From Fabrea salina (taxonomy: Eukaryota; Ciliophora; Heterotrichea; Heterotrichida; Fabreidae): DNA of 64,000 nt. The notes below the pieces were generated by a model. That model was not told the DNA's origin. It was given only the letters and a program-made list of their open reading frames with translations, and made no database searches. Position numbers and translations under genes: made by a program. The stretch lies in contig JALIHJ010000034.1 of NCBI GenBank assembly GCA_022984795.1, positions 124,001 through 188,000 of the forward strand, read 5' to 3'. Within the stretch, counting starts at the first letter, position 1; every line of letters starts with the position of its first letter. Of the stretch, positions 19,446 through 29,189 are shown piece after piece.

Positions 19446-20312
19446 TTAGTTCTTATAAATTAAACCACAAAAGTCAAACCCAAGTCCTATGGGGCAATGG
19501 TCACTTACGTTCAAAACTTTATCGTAGATTGAGGCTTTCTGCAAGCAGTTGCTTAGTGTGCTCCAAACCAGTGCGTAGTCAACTCTGCTTCTTACGGGAA
19601 TCAAAAAAGGGTTTCCGTTCATTCTGAAGCTTCTCCAAGTGAACTTTACTTTTTCAGGGTGGAAGTACCTGTAGGAGTCTATGAATCCTCCATCAAAGTG
19701 TCCTTGCATAACTTGCATTTCTTGTTCTGAACACCCAGAAAACAAACTTCGTCCTTGTTGGTAGTCAATGTTTTCAGCTACAATATTGAAGTCGCCTACC
19801 CAAACAACTGGCTTAGTTTTGCTCATCTCAGTCAAGTTACTTCTGAGTGTTAGGTGCCAAGTTTCAGCGTTTTGGAAAGTTCGGAAAACAGGACAGTAAG
19901 AGTTGCAAAGCCATATGTGCTCAAACTCTACAGAAATGACTCTGCCTACTGAGTCTTGGAGGTTGTGGAAGCCTTGTTTGACAGAAAAGGCTTCTCCTTT
20001 ACTCAGAACAGCTACTCCTGCTTTGCGTGTGTCTGGAAACCCCCAGTACTGGAAAGGGTACTCAGGAAAGTCTGACTTGTATTTTGAAAAACTTGACATC
20101 ATGACTTTGGTTTCTTGGAAGCACAGCACTTCAGGTTTGGTTTTTGAAAGAAACTCTCGGAAGTTAGGTTCGTTTTTAGCTGTTCTAAGAGAGTTAATGT
20201 TCCAGGAAACTATATTCATAATATTTGATTCAAACCTTAGAGGAAAGGTGGCTTTAGACCTTTTGATTGAGTCTAGAATCTCAGAAATACTTGCTTTTGG
20301 GTTACTTTCCAT
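19446..20312 (-). CDS. AP endonuclease, exonuclease III/APE1 family
   Basis: DNA repair nuclease that nicks DNA at abasic sites. The core starts at MNIVSWNINSLR (residue 31). Catalytic landmarks are visible: Asn in SWNINS, metal Glu in CFQETK, the Asp/Asn pair in VGDFNIV, SRVDYAL and the final SDHCPIG. Length is 288, close to human APE1 (318). A 30-residue leader could be a targeting or regulatory tail, or translation could start at the internal Met. The redox Cys65 region of APE1 is not obvious. It ends 15 bases from RPN7, convergent. Confidence 0.88.
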   Translation of the reverse strand: MESNPKASISEILDSIKRSKATFPLRFESNIMNIVSWNINSLRTAKNEPNFREFLSKTKPEVLCFQETKVMMSSFSKYKSDFPEYPFQYWGFPDTRKAGVAVLSKGEAFSVKQGFHNLQDSVGRVISVEFEHIWLCNSYCPVFRTFQNAETWHLTLRSNLTEMSKTKPVVWVGDFNIVAENIDYQQGRSLFSGCSEQEMQVMQGHFDGGFIDSYRYFHPEKVKFTWRSFRMNGNPFLIPVRSRVDYALVWSTLSNCLQKASIYDKVLNVSDHCPIGLGFDFCGLIYKN

Positions 20313-20356
20313 AGCCCCCTAATTATTTAAAGATATTGTAGAATAATTCATAAAAA

Positions 20357-22003
20357 ATGAACTCATTATTTTGGCATAAACTTAAATCAAAAGGAGATTT
20401 GCCCACTCCGAGGGAAGGACTCAGCTTTATCCACTCACCGCGTCTCAACAAGTGGATAATATTTGGAGGAACTGGCGAAAAACTAAGCTCAGAAGTCTTC
20501 AGTTACGATCCTCAGTCCAAAACTTTTGAAGCAATCACTACAAAAGGACACTCTCCTAGACCCCGGGCTCACCACTGTGCTTGGATAGACGAAATTCACA
20601 ATGTTATGTTTGTCCACGCTGGACAAGGCGACAAGCGCGACTCTTTAGGCGACATCTATGCACTTGACCTGGACAACTGGCTTTGGAAGAAACTTTATAT
20701 AATTGACCAGCCTTGTGGGCGCACAAACTCTGCCATATGCAAGGCCCGAGACAAGGTGTTTCTTTATGGAGGTTGCAGTTTGCCTGAGAACTTGATGCTG
20801 GGGGACTTGTGGTCCTTTCAGTACCTAGACATTCACTGGGGTGCTTCGGGCACAGAAGTTCCAGCTCCAGGGTGGGTGATGCACAAAACCACAGGGACTT
20901 CTCCAGGACCGCGCAAAGGCCACAGTATTTTTAGTCACGGAAACAGCTTGTTTTTGTTCGGAGGAATCTCCAGTCAGAAGTACACTGCTGAGTTGTTTAC
21001 ACTAGACTTAGAGAAAATGAAGTGGCAAAAAGCACAAACCAAAGGCAGAGGGCCTTCACCCAGGGCTTTTCACTCGTTAGCTATAATTGACACCGTGAAT
21101 GTAGCTATTTTTGGAGGAGTGGAGAGCCTTAAAGAAGGAAGGGCTGAAAGAATGAACATACTTAATGACTTCTACATACTAGACATGCTAGAAATGCACT
21201 GGAGCTGTCCGGTGATAGGTGGCTACTGGCCTTCAAGACGCTACGGACACGCTATGTGCTGGGGATACAACTCAGAAGGCAGGCCCGAACTGCTGCTTTT
21301 AGGTGGACTAGACATTAACTACTGCAGCCCGGACGTATACTCACTTCAACAAACTGAAACTCCTGAAGGAAAAGCCTGGACTGTCCCACAAAAAACCCAG
21401 CTAGAACTGCCCTCTAAAAACAAAGCTGAGTCTACTTTACAAGACCAGTTCAAAAAGATCAGGGAGTTACAAACCCAAGTTTCAGTTAACAGAGACAAAA
21501 TTGTGGTGCTGGAAAATGAAAACGCAAACTTAACTGACACCTTAGAGCAAGAAACCAAAAAGATCCAAGAAGAAGAAAACTTTTTGAAAAAGGAAATAAT
21601 TAGCCTAGAGGAGAGTGAAACCTTAAACAAACAACAAGTCAAAAAACTCAAAAAAGACATTCAAAGCTTAGAAAGCACAGGTGAAAAACACAAAGCTAAA
21701 GTAGAGGCTTTAGAAGACCTAGTTAAGAAAGCCGAAACCTTGCTGATAACTCTAGACCACTCTTTGCACGAAGTGATGACTGTTAACTCGCAGCAGAGAA
21801 TTAGAGGCTTGAGCAATAAAAGAATCCAAGAAATCAACGAAAGAAGACAAAAACATTACCAAGCCTTAATCAAACTACGGGACACCTACGAAGGCTACCT
21901 AAAAGAGTCCCAAGCAATCGAAGAACAACTCAAAGCTGAACAGTACTCACCTATTCCTGAAGCCGACGACAGTTTAGAAGATTCTTTAGACAGTAATGTT
22001 TAA
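20357..22003 (+). CDS. Kelch-repeat protein with C-terminal coiled coil
   Basis: A 548-residue protein. Residues 1-330 form about six kelch blades, recognisable from glycine pairs and spaced aromatics (IIFGGTGEKL, VFLYGGCSL, LFLFGGISSQ, VAIFGGVES, LLLLGGLDINY). Residues 360-475 and 485-525 are strongly heptad coiled coil. Kelch-coiled-coil proteins such as Rab9 effectors and yeast Kel1 are scaffolds in vesicle traffic or polarity; the role here is not known. It is head-to-head with the AP endonuclease, 44 bases between start codons. Confidence 0.8.
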   Translation: MNSLFWHKLKSKGDLPTPREGLSFIHSPRLNKWIIFGGTGEKLSSEVFSYDPQSKTFEAITTKGHSPRPRAHHCAWIDEIHNVMFVHAGQGDKRDSLGDIYALDLDNWLWKKLYIIDQPCGRTNSAICKARDKVFLYGGCSLPENLMLGDLWSFQYLDIHWGASGTEVPAPGWVMHKTTGTSPGPRKGHSIFSHGNSLFLFGGISSQKYTAELFTLDLEKMKWQKAQTKGRGPSPRAFHSLAIIDTVNVAIFGGVESLKEGRAERMNILNDFYILDMLEMHWSCPVIGGYWPSRRYGHAMCWGYNSEGRPELLLLGGLDINYCSPDVYSLQQTETPEGKAWTVPQKTQLELPSKNKAESTLQDQFKKIRELQTQVSVNRDKIVVLENENANLTDTLEQETKKIQEEENFLKKEIISLEESETLNKQQVKKLKKDIQSLESTGEKHKAKVEALEDLVKKAETLLITLDHSLHEVMTVNSQQRIRGLSNKRIQEINERRQKHYQALIKLRDTYEGYLKESQAIEEQLKAEQYSPIPEADDSLEDSLDSNV

Positions 22004-22007
22004 GTAT

Positions 22008-22757
22008 TTACAAGTCACCCCTCCACTGCTTAGTTTTGTCAGTTAAAGGCACGTAAGATACTCCTATATCTCTGCGAGTGTGGACATTTCCATGCTGGTC
22101 TTTATCAACAATAAGGATGTACTGGGAGCGCCCTTGAGGCCCCACAGGTATAACCATTCTGCCTCCGTTATCAAGTTGGTCTATTAAATTCTGGGGAACC
22201 TTTTCGGCTGCAGCTCCTACGTGGATAGCTTTGAAAGCCCCTCCCCAGCCCATTCTTCCGTCCCCCACGTGGATTTCTATCAAGCCCCTTTCAATAGCTT
22301 CCGGACAAGCTTTGTTTATGTTGGCAATAGAGTTTTGCACTAGTTGAGGAATGTGCTCAACCCCCACCACTTTTCCAGTGAAGTGCATCATGTGCGAAAA
22401 AGCCAGTGTGAGGTACCCACTTCCGCTTCCTACGTCAAGGACTCTAGAGCCAGGAGTCAAGTGGTTCTTAAGCTTCTCTAGTGCGTAAGCGTGCATATGG
22501 GGTGCTGAAATGGTAGCTGAGCATCCTATGCTTTGGGGCGAATCTGCATAAGAGTAAATGTCTTCTCTCGGAGTGAAAAGGCCCCTGTCTACTTCTTTAA
22601 GAGTGTTAGCGACTGACTCTGACTTAACTATTCCTTTTCTCAAGAGTTCATCGACTAAGCGGGCTTGCTTTGGGTTTACAGAAAGTCTCATTATATTTTG
22701 ACTTATCTCAGAAAAGCCTTTGTGAAGCAAAAGAACTAGTAGTAAGTTAATTAGCAT
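22008..22757 (-). CDS. PCMT1: Protein-L-isoaspartate O-methyltransferase
   Basis: Repairs damaged isoaspartyl residues by S-adenosylmethionine-dependent methylation. It matches human PCMT1: YADSPQSIGCSATISAPHMH, the AdoMet motif LDVGSGSGYLT, VGDGRMG, AIHVGAAAEKVP, GGRMVIPVGP and YVPLTDKTKQW. The longest reading starts MLINLLLVLLLHKGF, which looks like a short signal peptide and would send it to the secretory pathway. A second Met (MRLSVNPKQ, residue 23) would give the usual cytosolic enzyme. Only 3 bases separate the first ATG from the upstream gene's stop. Confidence 0.92.
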   Translation of the reverse strand: MLINLLLVLLLHKGFSEISQNIMRLSVNPKQARLVDELLRKGIVKSESVANTLKEVDRGLFTPREDIYSYADSPQSIGCSATISAPHMHAYALEKLKNHLTPGSRVLDVGSGSGYLTLAFSHMMHFTGKVVGVEHIPQLVQNSIANINKACPEAIERGLIEIHVGDGRMGWGGAFKAIHVGAAAEKVPQNLIDQLDNGGRMVIPVGPQGRSQYILIVDKDQHGNVHTRRDIGVSYVPLTDKTKQWRGDL

Positions 22758-22760
22758 TAT

Positions 22761-24203
22761 TTAGACCGTGAAGGTTTGATTTTGTTTAAGTTCTAGTTTT
22801 TCATTGTACATGTCGCACAAAGAAGCTAAGTGGTTTTCTTTTTTTATGCTAGCAAAAATAAAAGCTTTTCTGTTGCTAGAAATCTGAGGAGTGGTGTTAA
22901 CTGGAGCGTCAAAAGAAACAGCGTCTGACTTGATGTTGAACTTTGTTACATTTTTAGTAGAGGACTTTAAAGGACTGTCAGTCCTTACTCCTATGCAGGT
23001 GCTGATGCTGCTAATAACTCCGTACTTGGTTTGTCTGGGCAAGCTCAAGCCTACTCTTTTGTAAGAAGTTTCTGGGTTTTGGGACATTCTTCTGTAGTTT
23101 AGGGACTTGTGGTCTTTGATAACTTCGTTGATCTTTCTCGACTTTAGTTTGGTTCTTCTAAGTTCGTCTCGGCTTTTGCCTACTATGAAGCCTTTTTTCC
23201 TGGAAACTTTTTGACTACGGATGATTTCTTGGTAGTGGCTGTTGAGTTCTTTGTGGAGTCTAGACTCGGCTCTTTGCATGTTGATCATAAGCTGGTTGTA
23301 CTTAGTCATGTTTTTTATTTGCATTTGGCGGGTTTGTTTTTTGTGTTTGGCTAAAAGTTTAGTTCTTTTCTTTTCTTGGCTTTCAAAAGCTGAGTTAAGC
23401 ACTCTGGACTGTTCGGAGTTTTCTAGGCACTTGAGTTCGTTTCTGATGTCTTTGGCTTCAGCGTACCTTTCATGGATGGCTACTAGTTTTTCTTGTTTTT
23501 GCAGGTCTTTTAGGATAGGCTTGGGCTTTATTTTTAAGTAGTCAAGGTTTTGTTCTTGGTCGAATTCTTCAAGTTCTTTTTCTTGTTGGTCTTTTAGTTG
23601 TTGGAATTTTTTCCTAGACTCAATTTCGAACTTTTCAAAGGTCTTTTCCCACTCCTGTGTGAACTCATCTAGTTTTTGGGCTTTGAACTCTTGGTACAAC
23701 TCAACTTCTTTTCCATGAGTTTTAGTCCGCAAGTGGTCTTGGTACTGCAGAATTTGTGCTTCTAAGAGTCTGATTTCTTTCATTACAGATTTGTAAAGGC
23801 TGTATTCGTGGATAGAACAAAGTTCTTCGGCGGTAGTCTGCATTCTTTCTTTAACAGTTGAAAACAAAAGAATCTGTTCGTCTTCGTTCAAAAACCCATC
23901 TTCGTCTTCGTCTAGTAAGTACAGCACATCCTCTGCTGTTTTGACCAGCAAAAGCTCCTGCAGAGTCTTGGAGTGTTGGTTCAGTAGTTCCTGGATTCCT
24001 GTTTCCCCGATTTTGCCCTCTTTTCTAAAGTCCACGGTTAGAAGAGTTTGCCAGATGTTTTTGCACTTTGTGTGAGCTCCTATGAAAGGAAAGGCTTCTC
24101 CAAGTACCTTTGCCCTTCTTTGGGCACTTACGTTTGTGCTGAAGTTGGTGTATTCAGTTGGCAACTTTTTCGTTATTGAGGTGTCTGCAGTTTTAGATTT
24201 CAT
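22761..24203 (-). CDS. EF-hand and coiled-coil protein
   Basis: A 480-residue protein. A canonical calcium loop DEDEDGFLNEDE lies near residue 105, with acidic residues at positions 1, 3, 5, 9 and 12 and Gly at 6. A weaker partner is visible about 35 residues earlier (FRKEGKIGETGIQELL). Residues 130-330 are largely charged coiled coil, and the rest is basic and Ser-rich. Likely a calcium-responsive cytoskeletal or ciliary protein, by composition only. I do not recognise an orthologue. Confidence 0.7.
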   Translation of the reverse strand: MKSKTADTSITKKLPTEYTNFSTNVSAQRRAKVLGEAFPFIGAHTKCKNIWQTLLTVDFRKEGKIGETGIQELLNQHSKTLQELLLVKTAEDVLYLLDEDEDGFLNEDEQILLFSTVKERMQTTAEELCSIHEYSLYKSVMKEIRLLEAQILQYQDHLRTKTHGKEVELYQEFKAQKLDEFTQEWEKTFEKFEIESRKKFQQLKDQQEKELEEFDQEQNLDYLKIKPKPILKDLQKQEKLVAIHERYAEAKDIRNELKCLENSEQSRVLNSAFESQEKKRTKLLAKHKKQTRQMQIKNMTKYNQLMINMQRAESRLHKELNSHYQEIIRSQKVSRKKGFIVGKSRDELRRTKLKSRKINEVIKDHKSLNYRRMSQNPETSYKRVGLSLPRQTKYGVISSISTCIGVRTDSPLKSSTKNVTKFNIKSDAVSFDAPVNTTPQISSNRKAFIFASIKKENHLASLCDMYNEKLELKQNQTFTV

Positions 24204-24212
24204 TTATATTAG

Positions 24213-26966
24213 TTATCTCATTTTAGTGAGGTTCCTTTGCTTCTCTGCGTGGATAACTAGTTTGTCGTCAGTAGGTATACCTTTTCTTCTTCTAACGTTG
24301 TTCATGTACACCTTGGGCAGGTTGTCGAGTTGGGGCTGTTCCCCGAACTCTTCAAGTTCTTCTTGAGTTGTTGGTACGTAGAAAGGGTCTTCTTGTATTA
24401 CTTCCCAGTGAGAAAAAGCTAACTGGGGCATTACAGCTCCACTGGTCATTTGCCGCAGCTCGTTGGAAAAGCCAAAACTCTCAGCTACTGGAAGAGTAGT
24501 TTTAACTACAAAGGTGTTGGTGCCTTCTTGGAGCAGTTCTTCGCAAACCTTTCCTCTGCGTTTATTAAGCACTGCGTAGAGCTTCCCAATGTAGTCCTGT
24601 GTTGTTTGGAGAGTGCACTCGTACACACCTTCTACAAGTCTTGGAGAGTTAGCTAGCACGCTTTGTCTGCAGGCATCTCTGAGAGTTGACAAGAATTGCC
24701 CTTGGAAAGGACCGTAAGTGTCTTTGTATTCTTCATTCGAAGAGAACTCAATGCTTTCTATCACAAAGCAAACTCCTCGTAAGGGTTCCGCACAAAGCGG
24801 TCCAGAGTTAGTTGCTAAGTCGAAGCCTGCAATCATAGAACTAAACAGGTCAAACTCGGCTGAGCGCGAAGCTGAAGTGCTGTTTTCGCTTTCATTTTCA
24901 CTTTCGGAGTCCTGAGCAACTTCTTTAAACTCTTTACTAAGAATGCTTTCTGCTCCTAAGTAAACAAGCAAGTTGCAGCCTGACTTTTTGGGGCCGAAGG
25001 CTTGAAGGTGCTCAATAATCATTTTCCTGAGTTTGGGTTTGCAGTCTTTAAGGGCTTCTATTAGCTCTTTGTTGAACTCCTCTCTTAAGCTTGGAGGAGG
25101 AACTGCCACTCCGTAGACTCTAGCTATTATTGGTTGTTTCTTTGCTATGAAGTCAATGAGTGAGTGAGGAATAGGATAAGCCTTAACTGTAATAGAACAC
25201 CTTTGGTTGGGAGTAACATCTGTTACAGTTTTGTCTCCAGTTGCTACTGTTTCTCTGAAACTTACAATGGGTTCTGAAACCTCAACTTCAACTTTAGCAA
25301 AGGCTTCTTCAAGGTCTTTAATGCATCTTTGAAGGTGCACTTCGCCACAAACAGCCAGTATGTTTTCTCCGTTTTCCTGCACAAAGTACTCTACTGAATT
25401 GTCTGACCTGTGCAACAACTTAAGCCCCTGGACCATATTGTTCATTTCGTGGAGGTACTTAGGCTGGACCGACACCTTCACTATAGGAGTTGCTTTTAAA
25501 GAAATAGGAGTGAAAGAAGGGCAGTTTGGATCTGAAGAAATAGTGGCAGTTTTCAAAACAATATCTTGGAGTCCTCCCAGTCCCACAATGTTCCCTGCTG
25601 TGGCTACTTCTACAGGTATTAAGTACTGCCCCATCAGTATGTAAATGTGACTAACTATACACTCGAAAACGTCTCCTTTGTTGTCTACTACGCATATTGG
25701 CGAGTTGGGATTTATAGTGCCTGAAAAAACCCTAGCAAACGCTATAAGTGAGTCGTGTTGTGAGGTGTCTCCAGGAACTCGGGTTACGTGAACTTCAGGT
25801 TCAATAGGCATCATTTTGGAAATAAAAGCTGAAAAAGGTCCCTCTGAGCTGCAGTGTTGGACAGCCCCAAAAATGTCAGGGTTCTTGTCAAACAAATTAG
25901 GCGCCAACAAAGAAGTGCGTTTGTTCTGGGCCTGCACAGGACTAGGCAGAAACATAGTGATCATAGCCAGGATTGACTTGTCAAGAGGGAGCCAAGAGTT
26001 CATTGCGGCTTGGAGTGTCATCATGGGGTCAGACTGGAGGTACTTTAGTTCTCGCTGTGTAACAGTGACATTTACTTGTTCAAGCATTTTTGCAACTTTT
26101 TCTTGGCTTTTTGAGTTAAGGATTATGTTGTGTAGTTTCCATATTGGGTTTAAAATAAACTGGACAAACATAGGTTCTGCTTTGGGCGAAAAAGGTTTCT
26201 TGACTACTTTTTTAGCTTTAGGGTTGTAGTAGTACTCTCCCCAAAGGCACGAACACAAAGCTTTTGGGTTAAAGCCCATCTTTTTCGAGTAGATTTTAGC
26301 GAATTCTCGCAGAGTGAAGCCCCACCTGTCAATAGCCGAAGAAAACGCTACGTTGCCTTTTTCTGGAATGAAAAAGTAACTTTGCTCGTCGTCTTCAACT
26401 TGGTCAGAACCATAAGTTTCGAAATAAAACCCAGAAATAATAGCATTGGCGTGTTCAATAATCCCCATCAAGTACTTGTAAGCGTCCATGGGCTCCATCC
26501 TTAACTCATTGATCAACCGGTCGATCTTATTAAGCACTAAAACTAGCTTGACGCCTTCTTCCCAGCTCTGACGCAGCACTGTGTAGGTTTGTGTGCAGAC
26601 TCCTTCGACGACGTCAATCACCAGAAGTCCCCCGTCACAGACTCGCAAAGCAGAAGCTACCTCGCTTGAAAAGTCAACATGGCCAGGGGAGTCTATTAAG
26701 TTGACTAGGTAGTTCTGTTTTTCTGTGGGGTAAATCAGTGAAATCGAACTTGACTTCATAGTGATGCACCTTTCTTGTTCGTCAGGTCTGGAGTCCAAGT
26801 ACCTAAGTTTGCCTGCTAGTTTGGGAGATATTATTTGGTTTGAAGAGATCAAGCTGTCTGAAATCGATGTTTTGCCGTGGTCAACGTGGGCAAGAATTGA
26901 CACGTTGCGTATAAGATCGGGCTGGGAACGAATTTCCAGAATTTCGTCTGTCTTTTTCCAGTTCAT
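24213..26966 (-). CDS. EFL1: Elongation factor-like GTPase 1 (ribosome assembly)
   Basis: EF-2-like GTPase that, with SBDS, releases eIF6 from late 60S subunits. Motifs: G1 AHVDHGKT, G3 DSPGHVDF, G4 NKID, and ISPKLAGKLRYLDSR, which is characteristic of EFL1 rather than EF-2. EF-2-like domains follow, with the C-terminal PLCAEPLRGVCF and a tail ending in VHAEKQRNLTKMR like EFL1. In switch I the usual RGIT is RCIT. The ATG at 26966 (MNWKKTDEIL) is preferred; an in-frame ATG at 26999 would add a leader unlike the family. An EF-hand gene follows 9 bases downstream. Confidence 0.93.
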   Translation of the reverse strand: MNWKKTDEILEIRSQPDLIRNVSILAHVDHGKTSISDSLISSNQIISPKLAGKLRYLDSRPDEQERCITMKSSSISLIYPTEKQNYLVNLIDSPGHVDFSSEVASALRVCDGGLLVIDVVEGVCTQTYTVLRQSWEEGVKLVLVLNKIDRLINELRMEPMDAYKYLMGIIEHANAIISGFYFETYGSDQVEDDEQSYFFIPEKGNVAFSSAIDRWGFTLREFAKIYSKKMGFNPKALCSCLWGEYYYNPKAKKVVKKPFSPKAEPMFVQFILNPIWKLHNIILNSKSQEKVAKMLEQVNVTVTQRELKYLQSDPMMTLQAAMNSWLPLDKSILAMITMFLPSPVQAQNKRTSLLAPNLFDKNPDIFGAVQHCSSEGPFSAFISKMMPIEPEVHVTRVPGDTSQHDSLIAFARVFSGTINPNSPICVVDNKGDVFECIVSHIYILMGQYLIPVEVATAGNIVGLGGLQDIVLKTATISSDPNCPSFTPISLKATPIVKVSVQPKYLHEMNNMVQGLKLLHRSDNSVEYFVQENGENILAVCGEVHLQRCIKDLEEAFAKVEVEVSEPIVSFRETVATGDKTVTDVTPNQRCSITVKAYPIPHSLIDFIAKKQPIIARVYGVAVPPPSLREEFNKELIEALKDCKPKLRKMIIEHLQAFGPKKSGCNLLVYLGAESILSKEFKEVAQDSESENESENSTSASRSAEFDLFSSMIAGFDLATNSGPLCAEPLRGVCFVIESIEFSSNEEYKDTYGPFQGQFLSTLRDACRQSVLANSPRLVEGVYECTLQTTQDYIGKLYAVLNKRRGKVCEELLQEGTNTFVVKTTLPVAESFGFSNELRQMTSGAVMPQLAFSHWEVIQEDPFYVPTTQEELEEFGEQPQLDNLPKVYMNNVRRRKGIPTDDKLVIHAEKQRNLTKMR

Positions 26967-27264
26967 ATTGTGTATAAAAATAAATGTCCAACAAGTCAAG
27001 TGTCTAAATTCCTAGTTCAAAAGCAGAACTTATAAAAACTGTACTTTTAAGTAACTACCTGATGGTTATAACTCTTTCTAAACTAAAAGTTTGTAAGTAG
27101 TCTACACACTTTTTCATTAGATAATAGCTAAATTAATTAAAATCATAAGTAACTAACCTGGAATTCTTCTTATAGCCAGGTTTTTTGTATAGTTTTTGGA
27201 TTAAAGGGGTTCAATAATAGTTTAATTAATCAAAGAAATCTGCTAGCAATGGTATAATAAATAA

Positions 27265-28044
27265 ATGGCTGACAACCAAGACAGGGTTAAATACATTAAA
27301 CACCCAGGGATCAACGATAGAGTTTTGCGTTCTATCACAAACAACTTACCTACCCACCAGAACTCTGTCTTTAACTTAGCAAAAGCTGCAGAAAACCACG
27401 AAAAGAACTACTCCAAAGCTGAGCAGCTTTACAAAAAAGCAATTTTGACTGGGGACAAAGTCCAAAGTGCAATAAAGGACCTTGCAAGTCTAATGCACCG
27501 CACTGGGAGGTCATTAGAAGCCATTCAACTGCTAAAGACTTACGAAAAACAATTCTACTACGACTACCAAAAGTTCCAAAATTTGCTTTTAAAAATACAA
27601 AAAAGCATCCTTAAAAAGCGACCAACAAGAATCAAAGTCTCAGGACTGAACCCAGAAACCCAAGAAACAGAAGTCAGAAACCTTTTTAAAAATCCAAGAA
27701 GAATTGCTTCAGTTTGGATTAACTTAGAAAGGAAACAGGAGTGTGAAAATTACTTTTCAATTATAGAATTTCATACCCACTCAGCGGCCCGCAAAACACT
27801 GGAGAGTTTTTCCAGTTGGGACTATTATACAGTTGAGTGGATTTCTGACCAGGGGGAAGCATCTAGAGTCAGCCAGTATTTTAAAGTGAACCCCATCTTT
27901 GAGGCGTTTTTTAGCCCGAAGGGGTCTGTATTTAGTTTGCCCATAGACAGGAATTGCTCTGTTGATTGCCTGGAAGAGGAAGATAACAACTCTTTGAGTT
28001 TTTTACTCGGAAGAGGCCTTTTTCAGTCCATAAATAATTTATAG
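27265..28044 (+). CDS. TPR-like and RRM-like protein
   Basis: A 259-residue protein. Around 35-105 there are two TPR-like helical pairs (YSKAEQLYKKAIL; SLEAIQLLKTYEKQF). Residues 118-200 resemble an RRM: strand RIKVSGLN, a helix (ETEVRNLF), and NYFSIIEFHTHSAARKTLE as the RNP1 strand and second helix. The tail is unremarkable. An RNA-binding role is plausible but the match is weak, and no orthologue is recognised. It uses TAG as stop and is convergent with the next gene, 13 bases away. Confidence 0.55.
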   Translation: MADNQDRVKYIKHPGINDRVLRSITNNLPTHQNSVFNLAKAAENHEKNYSKAEQLYKKAILTGDKVQSAIKDLASLMHRTGRSLEAIQLLKTYEKQFYYDYQKFQNLLLKIQKSILKKRPTRIKVSGLNPETQETEVRNLFKNPRRIASVWINLERKQECENYFSIIEFHTHSAARKTLESFSSWDYYTVEWISDQGEASRVSQYFKVNPIFEAFFSPKGSVFSLPIDRNCSVDCLEEEDNNSLSFLLGRGLFQSINNL

Positions 28045-28057
28045 CCTATTATGGAGT

Positions 28058-28849
28058 TTAATTATAAGACTCAGTACTTTCAGTTCCTTCTTTCTTCACC
28101 TTTTTTAGCGGTAAAGACTGCGCATTTACTTTGCGAGCTTTAATGATGAAATTTTCAATGATGAGGGGCTTTATATGGCTGGCTTGCTTAGGCATAATTA
28201 CTAGAAAGAAGCAACCGTTGCGGAAGTGCGAAGTGACTTCTTTGATAACTATTTTTCTAAAAAGCAAAGCACTAGTAGTTTCTATTTCAACAGTCCCACG
28301 CATTATTTTGTCTCCTCCTGTGTTAGTTTTCATTAGCTTAGGAGGACTCTCAGTAGTAAACAACAAAATCTTGAAAAACACCGAACTGGGCAAAGTAGCA
28401 TTGTTTCCGTCCTTGTCAACTATTTGGGCCAGCAAAGGGAACGCCCTTTCTTTGTACGCTGGCGAAGGCACTTCACTGATTAACTTCAAAAAGTACTGGA
28501 ACTCTGTATTCTGCCCACACAAAATTTCGCAAAGCCTACTGGAAGAAGTCACTTCTTCGTAGGGCACAATAACGGGGGACGAACCGTCCTGTGTAGAGTT
28601 CAAGTGTTGGAGTTGGTTTGAAATCGAAGAAAGTTTTTCAATAACAGTCTTTCCTTGTTCAGAAAGCAACTTAATTGCTTCGGACTGTTGTTGCAAGAGA
28701 CGGAATAATGGGAAGTAAAAGTTGTTCTGTAGGGGCTGAGTGGGTCGCGGGCAGGCTAAATCTGGGTTTACTTTAAAAGCCGAGGTTCGCTTTTTCATGC
28801 AATTGCAGGACCCGTCTTGAACTTCACATTCAGTGTTGAAGCGACACAT
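28058..28849 (-). CDS. Unknown protein with Cys-rich start and beta-rich C-terminal domain
   Basis: A 263-residue protein. Five Cys lie in the first 35 residues (CRFNTECEVQDGSCNCMKKR). A helix rich in Gln, Leu and Ser sits at about 50-85. Residues 150-250 look like a beta-sandwich (FFKILLFTTESPPKL, GTVEIETTSALLF, GCFFLVIMPKQ, ENFIIKARK). The fold hints at a DNA- or protein-binding immunoglobulin-like domain, but I cannot assign a family. Confidence 0.55.
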   Translation of the reverse strand: MCRFNTECEVQDGSCNCMKKRTSAFKVNPDLACPRPTQPLQNNFYFPLFRLLQQQSEAIKLLSEQGKTVIEKLSSISNQLQHLNSTQDGSSPVIVPYEEVTSSSRLCEILCGQNTEFQYFLKLISEVPSPAYKERAFPLLAQIVDKDGNNATLPSSVFFKILLFTTESPPKLMKTNTGGDKIMRGTVEIETTSALLFRKIVIKEVTSHFRNGCFFLVIMPKQASHIKPLIIENFIIKARKVNAQSLPLKKVKKEGTESTESYN

Positions 28850-29189
28850 TTATTTTTATATTTTGTGAATCTCAGGGCTTCTAGCAAAGTCCAGGGAGAA
28901 ATGCTAAGTATAGCTGCAGTTTAGGAGTGATTAAAGGCTTTAGTAAAGGAACCGTTAATTATCAATGAATTTAAAAAAAAAGAGAAATGACTCTGGCTCT
29001 TCTGTCTAATTAGCCCTAGGTTAAGTTTTTTCTGAATTGGAATTAGAATTAATATTGGCCATTTCTTTAGCTTAGCTTTAATCATGGATAATTGTTCTAA
29101 AAGAAAATGAACCCAGCTTTTCTTTGGATGCTCAAGCTAGGCTATTGCTCTCCCAAATAACTTTATAAAATGCCACTAAGTTATGATAA
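28850..29189. other. Intergenic region, nothing recognised
   Basis: This 340-base gap lies between divergent genes and is AT-rich. I see no open frame with neighbour-like codon use, tRNA or repeat. It has an A9 run near 28975 and is long for this genome, so it may hold regulatory sequence for both neighbours. Confidence 0.4.

Noticed and set aside
27155-27186. Hairpin AACCTGG/CCAGGTT followed by six Ts, like a terminator or RNA polymerase III end
   Set aside because: Only seven pairs with a 14-base loop, and no recognisable RNA gene upstream. A loose match of ACTAACCTGG to the U1 5' end has a mismatch in the splice-site-pairing part.
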